Assembly (NCBI GenBank): GCA_963922595.1
Contig: CAWUIM010000002.1
Location: 1-64,000 of the forward strand
DNA length: 64,000 nt
Direction: 5' to 3'
Source: JAJFFW01 sp963922595
GTDB taxonomy: Bacteria; Pseudomonadota; Alphaproteobacteria; Caulobacterales; Parvularculaceae
How positions within the stretch are numbered: position 1 is the stretch's first letter; every line of letters starts with the position of its first letter. The position numbers and the translations under genes were made by a program. This document shows, piece after piece, positions 41,954 through 51,094 of this stretch. The notes under the pieces are model-generated. The model saw nothing but the letters and a program-made list of their open reading frames with translations. It made no database searches and had not been told where the DNA came from.

Positions 41954-42637
41954 TCAGCCTGAATGCTTCGGATTCATTAAAATTGTCTCTGAGCAAACAT
42001 CGTCGTCAAGTTTGACGATGTTCCCGGTAGTGAGGCGCGCTTTGCCCGTCGCAATAAGGTTGACGCATTCCGGATAAAGTTCGTGTTCCTGTTCGAGAAT
42101 ACGTGCGGCGAGCGCATCTGCGTCATCGCCCGGTAAGACTGGGACCGCCGCCTGGCCAATAATGGGGCCAGCGTCCATCTCGCTCGTCACAAAATGCACA
42201 GTGCAGCCGCCAATCTTGACGCCGGCGGCGATCATGCGTTCGTGCACGTTCAGGCCCTTGAAGGCGGGCAGTAGAGAGGGATGGATATTCATGATCCGTC
42301 CCCGCCATTTGTTCACGAAATCGGCGGTTAAAATGCGCATAAAGCCGGCGAGGCAAACATAATCAACATTCGCGTCGGTGAGCGCGTCGCTTAACGCATT
42401 TTCAAATTCAGCGCGTCCATCGTCATACTTCTCTTCTTTCGTCCCGAAAGCCTTGTGATCGACAACGAGTGTCGCGACACCAGCTTTTTGCGCGCGCGCA
42501 AGGCCTGCGGCGCCCGGCCGGTTGGAGATAACCAGGGCGATATCCGCCGGAAAGGCGTCGTCGCTGCAGGCGTCGAGAAGGGATTGTAGGTTCGTCCCGC
42601 GTCCGGAAATCAGGACGGCGATTTTTGTTTTGGCCAT
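41954..42637 (-). CDS. purN: Phosphoribosylglycinamide formyltransferase
   Basis: The 227-residue protein has KIAVLISGRGTNLQSLLDAC at the start, the catalytic asparagine/histidine segment RGRIMNIHPSLLPAFKGLNV, and the folate-site GGCTVHFVTSEMDAGPIIGQ ending VLPGDDADALAARI. It transfers formyl from 10-formyl-THF to GAR in purine synthesis. It starts 5 bp after purM, a normal purMN operon. Confidence 0.95.
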   Translation of the reverse strand: MAKTKIAVLISGRGTNLQSLLDACSDDAFPADIALVISNRPGAAGLARAQKAGVATLVVDHKAFGTKEEKYDDGRAEFENALSDALTDANVDYVCLAGFMRILTADFVNKWRGRIMNIHPSLLPAFKGLNVHERMIAAGVKIGGCTVHFVTSEMDAGPIIGQAAVPVLPGDDADALAARILEQEHELYPECVNLIATGKARLTTGNIVKLDDDVCSETILMNPKHSG

Positions 42638-42642
42638 CGCGC

Positions 42643-43647
42643 TTACGCCGCCGCTATATCGCCAATGACGCGCGCCGCCTCGCCCGCTGATTGAATGGCG
42701 TCGATGGTCGCGTCAGCCTCTTCGGCGGCGACCACAAGGAGCCCGCCGACGCCGCAATTGAACGTGCGCCGCATGTCTCCTGTGGAAAGTCCGCCCTCGG
42801 ATTGCAGCCACTGGAAGAGCGGTGGCGGCACTAGCGCTGCGTCGTCGAAACGCGGACGTTGCCCGTCGGCGAGAATGCGCGGTGCGTTGTCGGTAAGCCC
42901 GCCGCCCGTAATATGGGCAAAAGCGCGCACGCTCTCGTTTTTCAGAAGCGGCAAGACGGATTTTACATAAAGCTTTGTCGGCGTCAGGAGCGCTTCCCCG
43001 AGACTGACCGTTTCGTCAAACGGGGCCGGCGCCGCCAATGCGAGGCCGGCGTCCGCGACGATCTTTCGGATGAGCGAATAACCATTGGAATGCGCGCCGG
43101 AAGAAGGCAGGCCGATCATGATGTCGCCGATGCATGTCTCGCGCGGCATCAGATGCGGTCTTTCAACGGCGCCGACGCAAAAGCCCGCGAGATCATATTC
43201 GCCCGCCGCATACATGCCCGGCATTTCGGCGGTCTCTCCGCCAATCAACGCGCAGCCGGCCTGGCGGCAGCCTTCGGCGATCCCGGCGACGACATCGGCT
43301 GCGACGCCTTCTTCAAGTTTTCCCGTGGCGAAGTAATCAAGAAAATAAAGCGGCTCCGCCCCTTGCGCTAGCACGTCATTGGCGCACATGGCGACAAGAT
43401 CGATCCCCACCGTTCCGTGGCGGCCGGTCTCGAAGGCGAGCTTCAGTTTTGTGCCGACGCCGTCGGCGCCGGAGACAAGAAGAGGATCTTCAAAGCCCGC
43501 GGCCTTTAAATCGAAAACGCCGCCAAATCCGCCAAGCGCCGCATCGGCGCCGGGCCGCGCCGTGGCTTTCGCGAGCGGCTTGATCGCTGACACGAGCCGT
43601 TCGCCCGCATCGATATCAACGCCCGCCTTTTTGTACGCATTGTTCAT
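42643..43647 (-). CDS. purM: Phosphoribosylformylglycinamidine cyclo-ligase
   Basis: The protein has 334 residues from ATG 43647 (MNNAYKKAGVDIDAGERLVS), the standard PurM start; an upstream in-frame extension is spurious. Motifs are LLVSGADGVGTKLKLAFETG, MCANDVLAQGAEPLYFLDYF, LIGGETAEMPGMYAAGEYDL and ITGGGLTDNAPRIL. It closes the imidazole ring to AIR using ATP. It is first in the purMN operon and divergent from the DUF2066 gene, with a 181-bp gap for promoters. Confidence 0.95.
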   Translation of the reverse strand: MNNAYKKAGVDIDAGERLVSAIKPLAKATARPGADAALGGFGGVFDLKAAGFEDPLLVSGADGVGTKLKLAFETGRHGTVGIDLVAMCANDVLAQGAEPLYFLDYFATGKLEEGVAADVVAGIAEGCRQAGCALIGGETAEMPGMYAAGEYDLAGFCVGAVERPHLMPRETCIGDIMIGLPSSGAHSNGYSLIRKIVADAGLALAAPAPFDETVSLGEALLTPTKLYVKSVLPLLKNESVRAFAHITGGGLTDNAPRILADGQRPRFDDAALVPPPLFQWLQSEGGLSTGDMRRTFNCGVGGLLVVAAEEADATIDAIQSAGEAARVIGDIAAA

Positions 43648-43828
43648 AGAGTCCGTGTAAACGCGCCCTAAGGCCGGATGCAAGCACCTTACGAGCGTGT
43701 CATGTTTAGTGAAACTTCGGGGGTGCACCTGCGTGTCGGCGCACGGTATAAAGGCGCGCAAGGGGTGGAACGCCCGGTCAAACCTGAAAAGTCGATCATC
43801 AGGCGTGGCGGAATAGTCAGGAAGAACG

Positions 43829-45223
43829 ATGAATATAATCAAGGGTTTATTGGCATTCGCGCTGGTCGTGTGGGGAGGCGCCGGGTCCGCGTTCGCCCAA
43901 AATGAAGGTGTCTTCGTTGTCCCGCGCGTGCCTGTTCAGGCGCAGGCCGACACGGCGCGGGAGGCGAAAAATATCGCTCAGAGCCAGGGCCGTCGCCGCG
44001 CCATGGACATTTTGCTGCGTCGTCTGACCGTCGAGGACGACTGGGTCTATCTGCCTAAGTTGCGATCTGGCGTGGAGGCTGACGCCGGTCCGTCGCCGGA
44101 TGGAAAATCGCCGATCGCGATCACAACGGAAACCTTGCTGGCGCTTGAAAGCGGCTTTGTGGTGTATGGCGAAAAGAGCTCTTCCAAAACCTACCGCGCA
44201 CTGATTACATACCGGTTTAAGCCCGAGGAAGTGCGCCGCCTCTTGCGCGCCTCGCGCATTCCCTACAGCGAAGCGCAGACGCGCACCGCGCTTGTATTGC
44301 CCGTTCTGCAAACGGACAGCGCCGTCTATTTGTGGGAGCCGAACAATCCGTGGATGGCGGCGTGGAAAGCTCGTCCTTACACGCACGAACTGACGCCAAT
44401 GACGGCGCCGCTTGGCGATCTTGAAGATTCAGCACGGATCACAGCACGGCAAGCATTGGCTCTCAATGAAGCGCGTCTAAAGGCGTTGGCTGAGCATTAC
44501 TCGGTCAGTCAGGTTATCGTCGCACACGCGCGCCTGCGCCAACAGGAAGGCAAAGACCAGGTGAGCGTCCGGCTCATCAACGGCTATCGCGAATCCGGTG
44601 CGCTCGCGCCGAGTGATGAGTTAGGCGAACTCCTTGAACAGGAGACAACGCCAGCGGCCGCGCGCACGCCTGCGAATGATTTCGCCGCCGATGTGGGCGA
44701 TGTGCTGGGACAGGCTTTCTTGAGCGAGGCGTCCGGTAACTTTCCGATGTTGGCTGAACGCGCCATCGAGCTTTCAATCGCGAAATACTCCAAGGGCTGG
44801 AAAGCGCGTACGCTGATTGATTACGGCGCGGAAGCGATCCTCGACAGCACCGCGTTTTTTGGCTCGATACAGGAGTGGGCGAAGATCCGCTCTGCGCTTG
44901 TGGAAACGCCTCTCGTGGGGTCGGTGCAGGTGTCGGCGCTGTCCAAACGAGGCGCCGAAATGCGCATGCGCGTTTTCGGCGATCCGTCGCGACTCGTCAC
45001 TGCGCTTGAAAGTCAGGGTCTCACGCTCTGGACCGAAACAGGCGAGCGCTGGTTTGTCGCAACGCCGTCAACGGCGCAGCAATATCGCGGCCGCCGGTTC
45101 CTGCGCGAGCGCGATCGCCGTCGTGGTCTGTTCGGTGACGCCGATAGCTATGGCGATGCGGCGGGGCCCATTCCGGCGACGGAAGTTTTGGAGCCGGAAG
45201 CGGCGCCGAAAATCAGTAACTGA
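43829..45223 (+). CDS. Exported DUF2066 domain protein
   Basis: The 464-residue protein has AGGAAG before the ATG and a signal peptide (GLLAFALVVWGGAGSAFAQN). It carries the DUF2066 pattern: VQAQADTAREAKNIAQSQGR, RRAMDILLRRLTVEDDW and VYGEKSSSKTYRALITYRF near the N-terminus. The family sits before hda in many alphaproteobacteria, exactly as here; its role is unknown. Fitting that pattern, the next genes are hda, ppk and ppx on the same strand. Confidence 0.87.
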   Translation: MNIIKGLLAFALVVWGGAGSAFAQNEGVFVVPRVPVQAQADTAREAKNIAQSQGRRRAMDILLRRLTVEDDWVYLPKLRSGVEADAGPSPDGKSPIAITTETLLALESGFVVYGEKSSSKTYRALITYRFKPEEVRRLLRASRIPYSEAQTRTALVLPVLQTDSAVYLWEPNNPWMAAWKARPYTHELTPMTAPLGDLEDSARITARQALALNEARLKALAEHYSVSQVIVAHARLRQQEGKDQVSVRLINGYRESGALAPSDELGELLEQETTPAAARTPANDFAADVGDVLGQAFLSEASGNFPMLAERAIELSIAKYSKGWKARTLIDYGAEAILDSTAFFGSIQEWAKIRSALVETPLVGSVQVSALSKRGAEMRMRVFGDPSRLVTALESQGLTLWTETGERWFVATPSTAQQYRGRRFLRERDRRRGLFGDADSYGDAAGPIPATEVLEPEAAPKISN

Positions 45224-45286
45224 TCCGTCACCGAATTGCGCCGGCGCGGCGCCGCAATTTGCTGACGGAAATGCTGGCGCAACGTC

Positions 45287-45967
45287 ATGGACAGTCATTC
45301 ACAATTGCCGCTCGGGTTCAAAGCGCTTTCGCCCGATTATACGCGGGCGGGATTCATTCTTAGCGAATCAAACCAAAACGCTCTTTCGATCGCGGACAAG
45401 TGGATCGCTTCGCAAGAGCGCAGGCTTGCCGTGTGCGGCCCTGACGGGTCGGGTAAGACCCATCTTGCGACAATCATCGCCAAGGACATTGGCGGCGAGG
45501 CGCAGTGGATGGCAGGCGAGGCGATCACTGATCCAGCTCCCGGCGCTGATGTCGTTATCGATGACGTCCATAAGGCGACCAATCCTGAACAGCTATTGTC
45601 CGTTGTCAGCGGCTGTCAGGCCGCGGGGGTGCGGCTTATCCTGGCCGGTCGCGGCCAGCCTGTGGATTGGGCGCAGGGCTTGAAGGACCTGGCGACGCGG
45701 CTTGAGGCAATGCCTCGATTGAACCTCGGGGAGCCTGACGAAGAGCTGTTGCGCGTTGTCATCCAAAAGCTCTTCGTTGATCTGCAATTGCGTGTGGACC
45801 CGGCCGTCAGCGCCTACGCTGCGCCGCGGCTGCCGCGCACATTCGCCGCCGCACAGGCGTTTGTTGCCGCCGCCGACGCTACGGCGACAGAAAAAAAGTC
45901 GCCAATCACCAAGGTTCTGGCGGGAAACGTCATAAATAACCTTTCGGAAGGGGGCTTCAGGTCATAA
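45287..45967 (+). CDS. hda: DnaA regulatory inactivator Hda-like ATPase
   Basis: The 226-residue AAA+ protein resembles DnaA domain III: QLPLGFKALSPDYTRAGFIL at the N-terminus, Walker A VCGPDGSGKTHLATI, Walker B GADVVIDDVHKATN and a sensor-1 region ILAGRGQPVDW with a lid near VIQKLFVDLQLRVDPAVSAY. No DNA-binding domain IV is present, which distinguishes Hda/HdaA from DnaA. With the beta clamp it stimulates ATP hydrolysis by DnaA and so prevents re-initiation. It starts 63 bp after DUF2066 and precedes ppk by 30 bp. Confidence 0.88.
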   Translation: MDSHSQLPLGFKALSPDYTRAGFILSESNQNALSIADKWIASQERRLAVCGPDGSGKTHLATIIAKDIGGEAQWMAGEAITDPAPGADVVIDDVHKATNPEQLLSVVSGCQAAGVRLILAGRGQPVDWAQGLKDLATRLEAMPRLNLGEPDEELLRVVIQKLFVDLQLRVDPAVSAYAAPRLPRTFAAAQAFVAAADATATEKKSPITKVLAGNVINNLSEGGFRS

Positions 45968-45997
45968 TTTGTCGACGAGGCAAAGTGCGAACGACCT

Positions 45998-48238
45998 ATG
46001 GATGCCACTGACGACGGTTTGAATATGAAAGGCGCTGCCCATGCAGATGGCGAAGCGCCCGATTTGCTGTCGCGCGCCAAGGGGTCAAGCGCGAATAAGC
46101 CGGTCTATAAAATTACGTCAAAAGACCGCTTCATCAATCGCGAGTTGTCATGGCTCGCCTTCAACATGCGCGTGCTCGAGGAAGCGTTCAATCGCTCACA
46201 TCCGGTTCTGGAACGGCTTCGATTTCTATCAATCTCCGCCAGCAATCTCGATGAATTTTATATGGTGCGCGTCGCCGGTCTTGTGGGCCAGGTTCGCGAA
46301 GGCGTCACGGCGCTCAGCCAGGAAGGCCTAAGCGCCAGCGAACAATTAACGCTGATCCATGAGGAAACCTCGCGGCTGATGGCCGAACAGCAGCGCTGTT
46401 GGCGTGAACTTTTACCCGAGATGCAGGCCGGCGGTATCGCTGTTCTCGATACGGATGACTTGACGCCGCAAGAAGAGGAATGGCTGCAAAAAGAATTCAC
46501 GAACAATATCTTTCCGGTGCTGACGCCGTTGGCGCTTGACCCGGCGAACCCGTTTCCGTTTATCCCGAATTTGGGCTTCTTTCTGTGCCTGGAGCTGCAA
46601 CGCAAGGACGGCTCGATCCTCACCGCGTTTTTACCGCTTCCCGCAAAGGTTTCGCGGTTTATCCAGTTGCCCAATGTGGATGCGGACGGCGAGAGCCCGG
46701 AGCGCGTGCGCTTCATCGCCCTTGAGAAGGTCATTGTTAAATTTATCGACCACCTGTTCCCGCGCCACAAACTGAAAGGCTCGGGCGCGTTCAGGATTGT
46801 CAGAGACTCTGACGTTGAAATTGAAGAAGAAGCTGAAGATCTCGTCCGGGTTTTTGAGTCCATGTTGAAGCGTCGCCGGCGCGGCGATGTCATTCGCTTG
46901 AAAACCGATGCGTCGACGCCGAAGCGCATGCGCACGTTGGTGGCCGAACGGATGAAAGTGAGCACGCGCGACGTCGTGGTCATCGACGGCATTCTGGGGC
47001 TGACGCAAACTTCCCAGCTTATCCCGCAAAGCCGCGCAGACCTTCAGTTCGTTGCGCATGAGCCGCGCTTTCCCGAGCGAATTCGCGAGCATGGCGGCGA
47101 TTGTTTCGCGGCCATTCAGGAAAAGGACATCGTCGTCCATCACCCGTATGAATCCTTTGACGTGGTGGTCCAGTTCCTGAAGCAGGCGGCGAACGATCCG
47201 AACGTGCTGGCGATCAAGCAGACGCTCTATCGAACCTCGAAACAGTCGCCGATTGTCGAAGCGCTCATCGAAGCGGCGGAAGCCGGGAAAAATGTCACCG
47301 CCCTTGTGGAGCTGAAGGCGCGCTTTGACGAGGAAGCCAATCTCAATTGGGCGCGGGCGCTGGAGCGCGCCGGCGTCAATGTCGTCCACGGATTTGTCGA
47401 ATATAAGACGCATGCGAAGCTTTCGGTTATTGTGCGCCAGGAAGACGACAAGACAAGCACATATGTCCATGTGGGGACCGGCAATTATCATTCGGTGACG
47501 GCGAAAATCTATACGGATTTATCGCTCTTCACGTGCGACCCCGCAATCGGGCGCGACGCCGCCAAGGTTTTCAACTATGTCACAGGCCATACGCGGCCCG
47601 ACGGTTTCGAACGCTTCGCCGTGGCGCCGATCGACGCTCGGGGACGGATCACCGCTCTCATCGATGAAGAAATTCGCCATGCCAAGGCGAACAGGCCGGC
47701 CTCAATCTGGATGAAGATGAACCAGTTGGTGGACGGCGTCATTATCGACAAATTGTACGAGGCGAGCCAAGCAGGGGTTCAGATCGATCTGGTGGTTCGG
47801 GGAATCTGCTGTTTGCGGCCGGGCGCGCGGGGTCTGTCGGAGAACATTCGCGTCAAAAGCATTGTCGGCCGTTTTCTGGAACATGCGCGCATTTACTGCT
47901 TCGGCGGCGGCGCGCCGCTTCCCAACCCGAAAGCAAAAGTCTTCATCTCTTCGGCCGATCTGATGCCGCGCAATCTCAACCGCCGGGTGGAGGTGTTTTG
48001 TCCGATCGATAACCCGACCGTGCACAGCCAGATTCTCGATCAGATCATGGTGGCCAATCTTAATGACGAGGCGCAGAGCTGGCGGCTTAAACCGAGCGGC
48101 GAATATGTGCGTGTGAAACCCCCGAAGAGCGCCGCGCCCTTCAATGTGCACACTTATATGATGATCAATCCCAGCCTTTCGGGAAGGGGGGCGGCGATCG
48201 AATATAATGCGCCGAAGGCGTTGAAGCCGAAGAAGTAG
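45998..48238 (+). CDS. ppk: Polyphosphate kinase 1
   Basis: The 746-residue protein has an N-terminal RFINRELSWLAFNMRVLEEA segment and PHNP-type helices, then the PLD-like catalytic half with VEYKTHAKLSVIVRQEDDKT (autophosphorylated histidine in THAKL), THVGTGNYH-like YVHVGTGNYHSVTAKIYTDL, and the second histidine in VTGHTRPDGFERF. It reversibly polymerises ATP gamma-phosphate into polyphosphate at the inner membrane. The ppx gene follows 72 bp later, giving the usual synthesis/degradation pair. Confidence 0.96.
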   Translation: MDATDDGLNMKGAAHADGEAPDLLSRAKGSSANKPVYKITSKDRFINRELSWLAFNMRVLEEAFNRSHPVLERLRFLSISASNLDEFYMVRVAGLVGQVREGVTALSQEGLSASEQLTLIHEETSRLMAEQQRCWRELLPEMQAGGIAVLDTDDLTPQEEEWLQKEFTNNIFPVLTPLALDPANPFPFIPNLGFFLCLELQRKDGSILTAFLPLPAKVSRFIQLPNVDADGESPERVRFIALEKVIVKFIDHLFPRHKLKGSGAFRIVRDSDVEIEEEAEDLVRVFESMLKRRRRGDVIRLKTDASTPKRMRTLVAERMKVSTRDVVVIDGILGLTQTSQLIPQSRADLQFVAHEPRFPERIREHGGDCFAAIQEKDIVVHHPYESFDVVVQFLKQAANDPNVLAIKQTLYRTSKQSPIVEALIEAAEAGKNVTALVELKARFDEEANLNWARALERAGVNVVHGFVEYKTHAKLSVIVRQEDDKTSTYVHVGTGNYHSVTAKIYTDLSLFTCDPAIGRDAAKVFNYVTGHTRPDGFERFAVAPIDARGRITALIDEEIRHAKANRPASIWMKMNQLVDGVIIDKLYEASQAGVQIDLVVRGICCLRPGARGLSENIRVKSIVGRFLEHARIYCFGGGAPLPNPKAKVFISSADLMPRNLNRRVEVFCPIDNPTVHSQILDQIMVANLNDEAQSWRLKPSGEYVRVKPPKSAAPFNVHTYMMINPSLSGRGAAIEYNAPKALKPKK

Positions 48239-48310
48239 AAACATGGTCCAGGCGAACCCGAATCGGCGAAGCATCCTTCAGGAAACCGCAGCGTAGAAGC
48301 GAGAACCAGT

Positions 48311-49804
48311 ATGGCGGCGACATCGCCCAAGATGAGCTCGACGAAACGGGCTGTGGTCGATATCGGCTCGAACTCCGTCCGTCTTGTGATCTTCGACGGC
48401 AGCCGCCGCGCGCCTGCGTCGATCTGCAATGAAAAGGCGCTGTGCGGTCTCGGCCGGGACATGACGGCATCCGGGGCGCTCAACAGCGCGTCGGTGGAAT
48501 TTGCGCTGGCGACGCTTCAGCGCTTTCGCCGTCTGCTCGGCGAACATGGCGACCCGCCGACGCGGGCCATCGCTACAGCCGCTGTCCGGGAAGCGAGCGA
48601 CGGACGTGCTTTCGTCAAGCAAGTGCAGAAACTCGGCTTCGACGTAGAAGTCATCGATGGCGAAAAAGAAGCAGAACTCGCGGCGTTGGGAGTCATTTCC
48701 TATCATCCGGCCGCTGAGGGACTGGTTGGCGACATGGGCGGCGGCAGTCTTGAGCTAGTGTCGGTCAAAGAGCGTAAGATCAAGGACAGGTCGAGCCTTT
48801 CGATCGGCCCGCTTCGTCTTATGCAGGACACCGGGAACAATCTCGATAAAGCCAAATCGGTTATCAGCCGTGAAATTGATAGCCTGTCCTGGGTGAAACC
48901 GAAAAAGTTTGACACGCTCTACGCCGTTGGCGGCGCATGGCGCGCGGTTGCGCGGATTCATATGCGGTTGCGCAGCTATCCGCTTTCAATTCTTCACGGG
49001 TATGAGATGAGCCAGAGCGATGCGATCGAAATGTGCGATCTTGTAGCGCGGCAAAGCCGGCGGTCGCTGGAAGAAATTCCGGGAATTCCGCGTCGGCGCA
49101 TCGATACCTTGCCGTACGCGGCGCTCGTTTTAAAGGCTGTTCTGAAGCGGATGAACGCCGAAAAAGTGTTTGTATCGGCAGGCGGCGTGCGCGAAGGCTT
49201 GCTCTATGATCAGTTAACGGATGAAGAAAAAAAGATCGATCCGTTGCTTGCCGGCGCCGGGTTTTATGCGGAGCGCTTGTCGCCCGCTCTCGCCTTTGGA
49301 GAGGCGGTGTCGGCGATGACGGCGCCGATGTTTCCCGATGAAACACCGGCGCAGCGCCAATTGCGCGAGGCGACCTGCCTGATGATCGACACCGGCGCCT
49401 ATTTTCATCCCGACCTTCGCGGTGAACATGTTTTCGATACGGCGCTGCGAGCGCCCTTCTATGCAATTTCGCATGAGGGCCGCGCGGCTATGGCGTTGGC
49501 GTTGTTCGTCCGCCATGAGGGGCGGCGCGCGGCGTTTCCTGACGATCAGGCGATGGGGCTTTTATCCTGGGAAGATCAACAGGGCGCGATCCGTCTGGGC
49601 TTGGCCATGCGGTTCGCGGGCGCGCTTGCGCCGAAAGCGCCGAGCCTCTTGCGCGATTGCCGACTGTCGCTTGAGGAGGGCGCTCTCGTTTTTCGCGCGC
49701 CTGCGGATGTGGGCGCATTGATGGAGGAGTTTCCGCGCCGCCGGTTGCAGTCGCTCGCGAGCGCTTTCGAAGTGGAACCCGTCGAGCGTTATGCGAACGA
49801 CTAA
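48311..49804 (+). CDS. ppx: Exopolyphosphatase / Ppx-GppA phosphatase
   Basis: The 497-residue protein has the ASKHA phosphate-1 loop AVVDIGSNSVRLVIFDGSRR, a phosphate-2 loop GLVGDMGGGSLELVSVKERK and the C-terminal HD-like helical region around YAISHEGRAAMALALFVRHE. It removes terminal phosphate from polyphosphate, and possibly hydrolyses pppGpp. Paired with ppk. It ends 2 bp from the convergent rnd gene. Confidence 0.93.
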   Translation: MAATSPKMSSTKRAVVDIGSNSVRLVIFDGSRRAPASICNEKALCGLGRDMTASGALNSASVEFALATLQRFRRLLGEHGDPPTRAIATAAVREASDGRAFVKQVQKLGFDVEVIDGEKEAELAALGVISYHPAAEGLVGDMGGGSLELVSVKERKIKDRSSLSIGPLRLMQDTGNNLDKAKSVISREIDSLSWVKPKKFDTLYAVGGAWRAVARIHMRLRSYPLSILHGYEMSQSDAIEMCDLVARQSRRSLEEIPGIPRRRIDTLPYAALVLKAVLKRMNAEKVFVSAGGVREGLLYDQLTDEEKKIDPLLAGAGFYAERLSPALAFGEAVSAMTAPMFPDETPAQRQLREATCLMIDTGAYFHPDLRGEHVFDTALRAPFYAISHEGRAAMALALFVRHEGRRAAFPDDQAMGLLSWEDQQGAIRLGLAMRFAGALAPKAPSLLRDCRLSLEEGALVFRAPADVGALMEEFPRRRLQSLASAFEVEPVERYAND

Positions 49805-49806
49805 GG

Positions 49807-50955
49807 CTAAGTCGGAATGATCTGCACAGCGCCGCCCGTTAGCTTTAACGCGATTTCGCCGCGCTTTAATTGAAGGGCGAACATACCGAAAATCTCGTGG
49901 CGCCACCCCTGCAGCGCACGCACGTCCGCATTGTCATCGAGTGCGATAGCTTCAAGATCAGCGCTCGATGCAATCAGTTTCGGCGCAACTGAAAATTCTT
50001 CGCACTGCTTTTTCAATAATACCTTTAAGAGATCGACAACGTCAGCCGGCGGCGTCGCGCGCTGTTGTTTTTGGCCAATGCTCGGGAGCGTATCCTTCTC
50101 CATACGGCGTCCTTCAGCGACCATGTCGAGAAGGGCGGCGCCTGTTTTTGAACGCTCGAACCCTTTTGAAATTGAACGCGCGCGGCCCAGTTCCTGGGGC
50201 GTTCCTGGCTTTAATCGCGCGAGTTCGAAAATGCTCTCGTCGCTCAATACCCGTCCGCGCGGTAAGTCGCGTTCCTGCGCTTCGCGCTCGCGCCATTCGG
50301 CGAGCTTGAGGAGGGGGCCCAAATCGCCGGGCCGTACATTGCGGAGTTTCAAGCGCTTCCATGCATCGCGCGGTTTGATCAGATAGAGATCCGGATCCAA
50401 GAGGCTCTCAGCCTCTTCAGCAACCCAACTCGTTCGATTGTCTTCTTCAAGGTTTCTTTTTAATAACTTGTAAGCGTCGCGCAGGTGAGTGACGTCTGAG
50501 AGCGCATAGCTCAATTGCGCCTCGGTGAGCGGCCGTCGCGCCCAGTCGGTGAAGCGCGACCCCTTGTCGATCCGCGCGTTCAACAGATTGCGCATTAATG
50601 GCTCGTACCCGATTTGATCGCCATATCCGCAGGCCATCGCCGCTATTTGGCTGTCAAAAAGCGGGGCCGGCACTTCGCCCATGAGCTTGTAGAAAATCTC
50701 CAGGTCCTGGCGCGCCGCGTGGAAAACCTTTACCACGTTTTTGTCTGCCATAACCTCCAGAAAGGGGGTGAGATCCATCCCCTCGGCCATGGGATCGATG
50801 ATCGCTTCAACGCCGTCTGCGGCGGCCTGAATGAGGCACAGAATTGGCCAGTAGGTCTTCTCCCGCATGAATTCTGTGTCGACGGCGGCGAAAGGCTTGT
50901 CTCGAAGCTCCCTCGAAAACGCAGCGAGGGCGTCAGTATCGGTAATCACTTGCAT
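49807..50955 (-). CDS. rnd: Ribonuclease D
   Basis: The 382-residue protein has the DEDDy exonuclease motifs: AAVDTEFMREKTYWPILCLI (motif I), VKVFHAARQDLEIFYKL (motif II) and LSYALSDVTHLRDAYKLLKR (motif III with Y-x3-D). HRDC-type helices follow around the WREREAQERDLPRGRVLSDE stretch. It trims the 3' ends of tRNA precursors. It lies convergent with ppx; the gene upstream on the same strand has its own terminator. Confidence 0.94.
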   Translation of the reverse strand: MQVITDTDALAAFSRELRDKPFAAVDTEFMREKTYWPILCLIQAAADGVEAIIDPMAEGMDLTPFLEVMADKNVVKVFHAARQDLEIFYKLMGEVPAPLFDSQIAAMACGYGDQIGYEPLMRNLLNARIDKGSRFTDWARRPLTEAQLSYALSDVTHLRDAYKLLKRNLEEDNRTSWVAEEAESLLDPDLYLIKPRDAWKRLKLRNVRPGDLGPLLKLAEWREREAQERDLPRGRVLSDESIFELARLKPGTPQELGRARSISKGFERSKTGAALLDMVAEGRRMEKDTLPSIGQKQQRATPPADVVDLLKVLLKKQCEEFSVAPKLIASSADLEAIALDDNADVRALQGWRHEIFGMFALQLKRGEIALKLTGGAVQIIPT

Positions 50956-51038
50956 CGCCCGGGCTTAGCAACTTCTGCGCGCTGCGTCTCGCGCGAAATG
51001 CAAATTCTTGCAGAAAATTTCGAGGCCCGCAAAGTGAT

Positions 51039-51069
51039 AAAAAAACAGCCCCGACGATGCGGGGCTGTT
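51039..51069 (-). terminator. Rho-independent terminator of the S49 peptidase gene
   Basis: A perfect 10-bp stem AACAGCCCCG/CGGGGCTGTT with a six-base loop is followed on the minus strand by seven T. It lies 26 bp past the stop of the leftward S49 gene and before rnd. Confidence 0.92.
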
Positions 51070-51094
51070 GATAGTTAACGGTGCGTGACGGCTT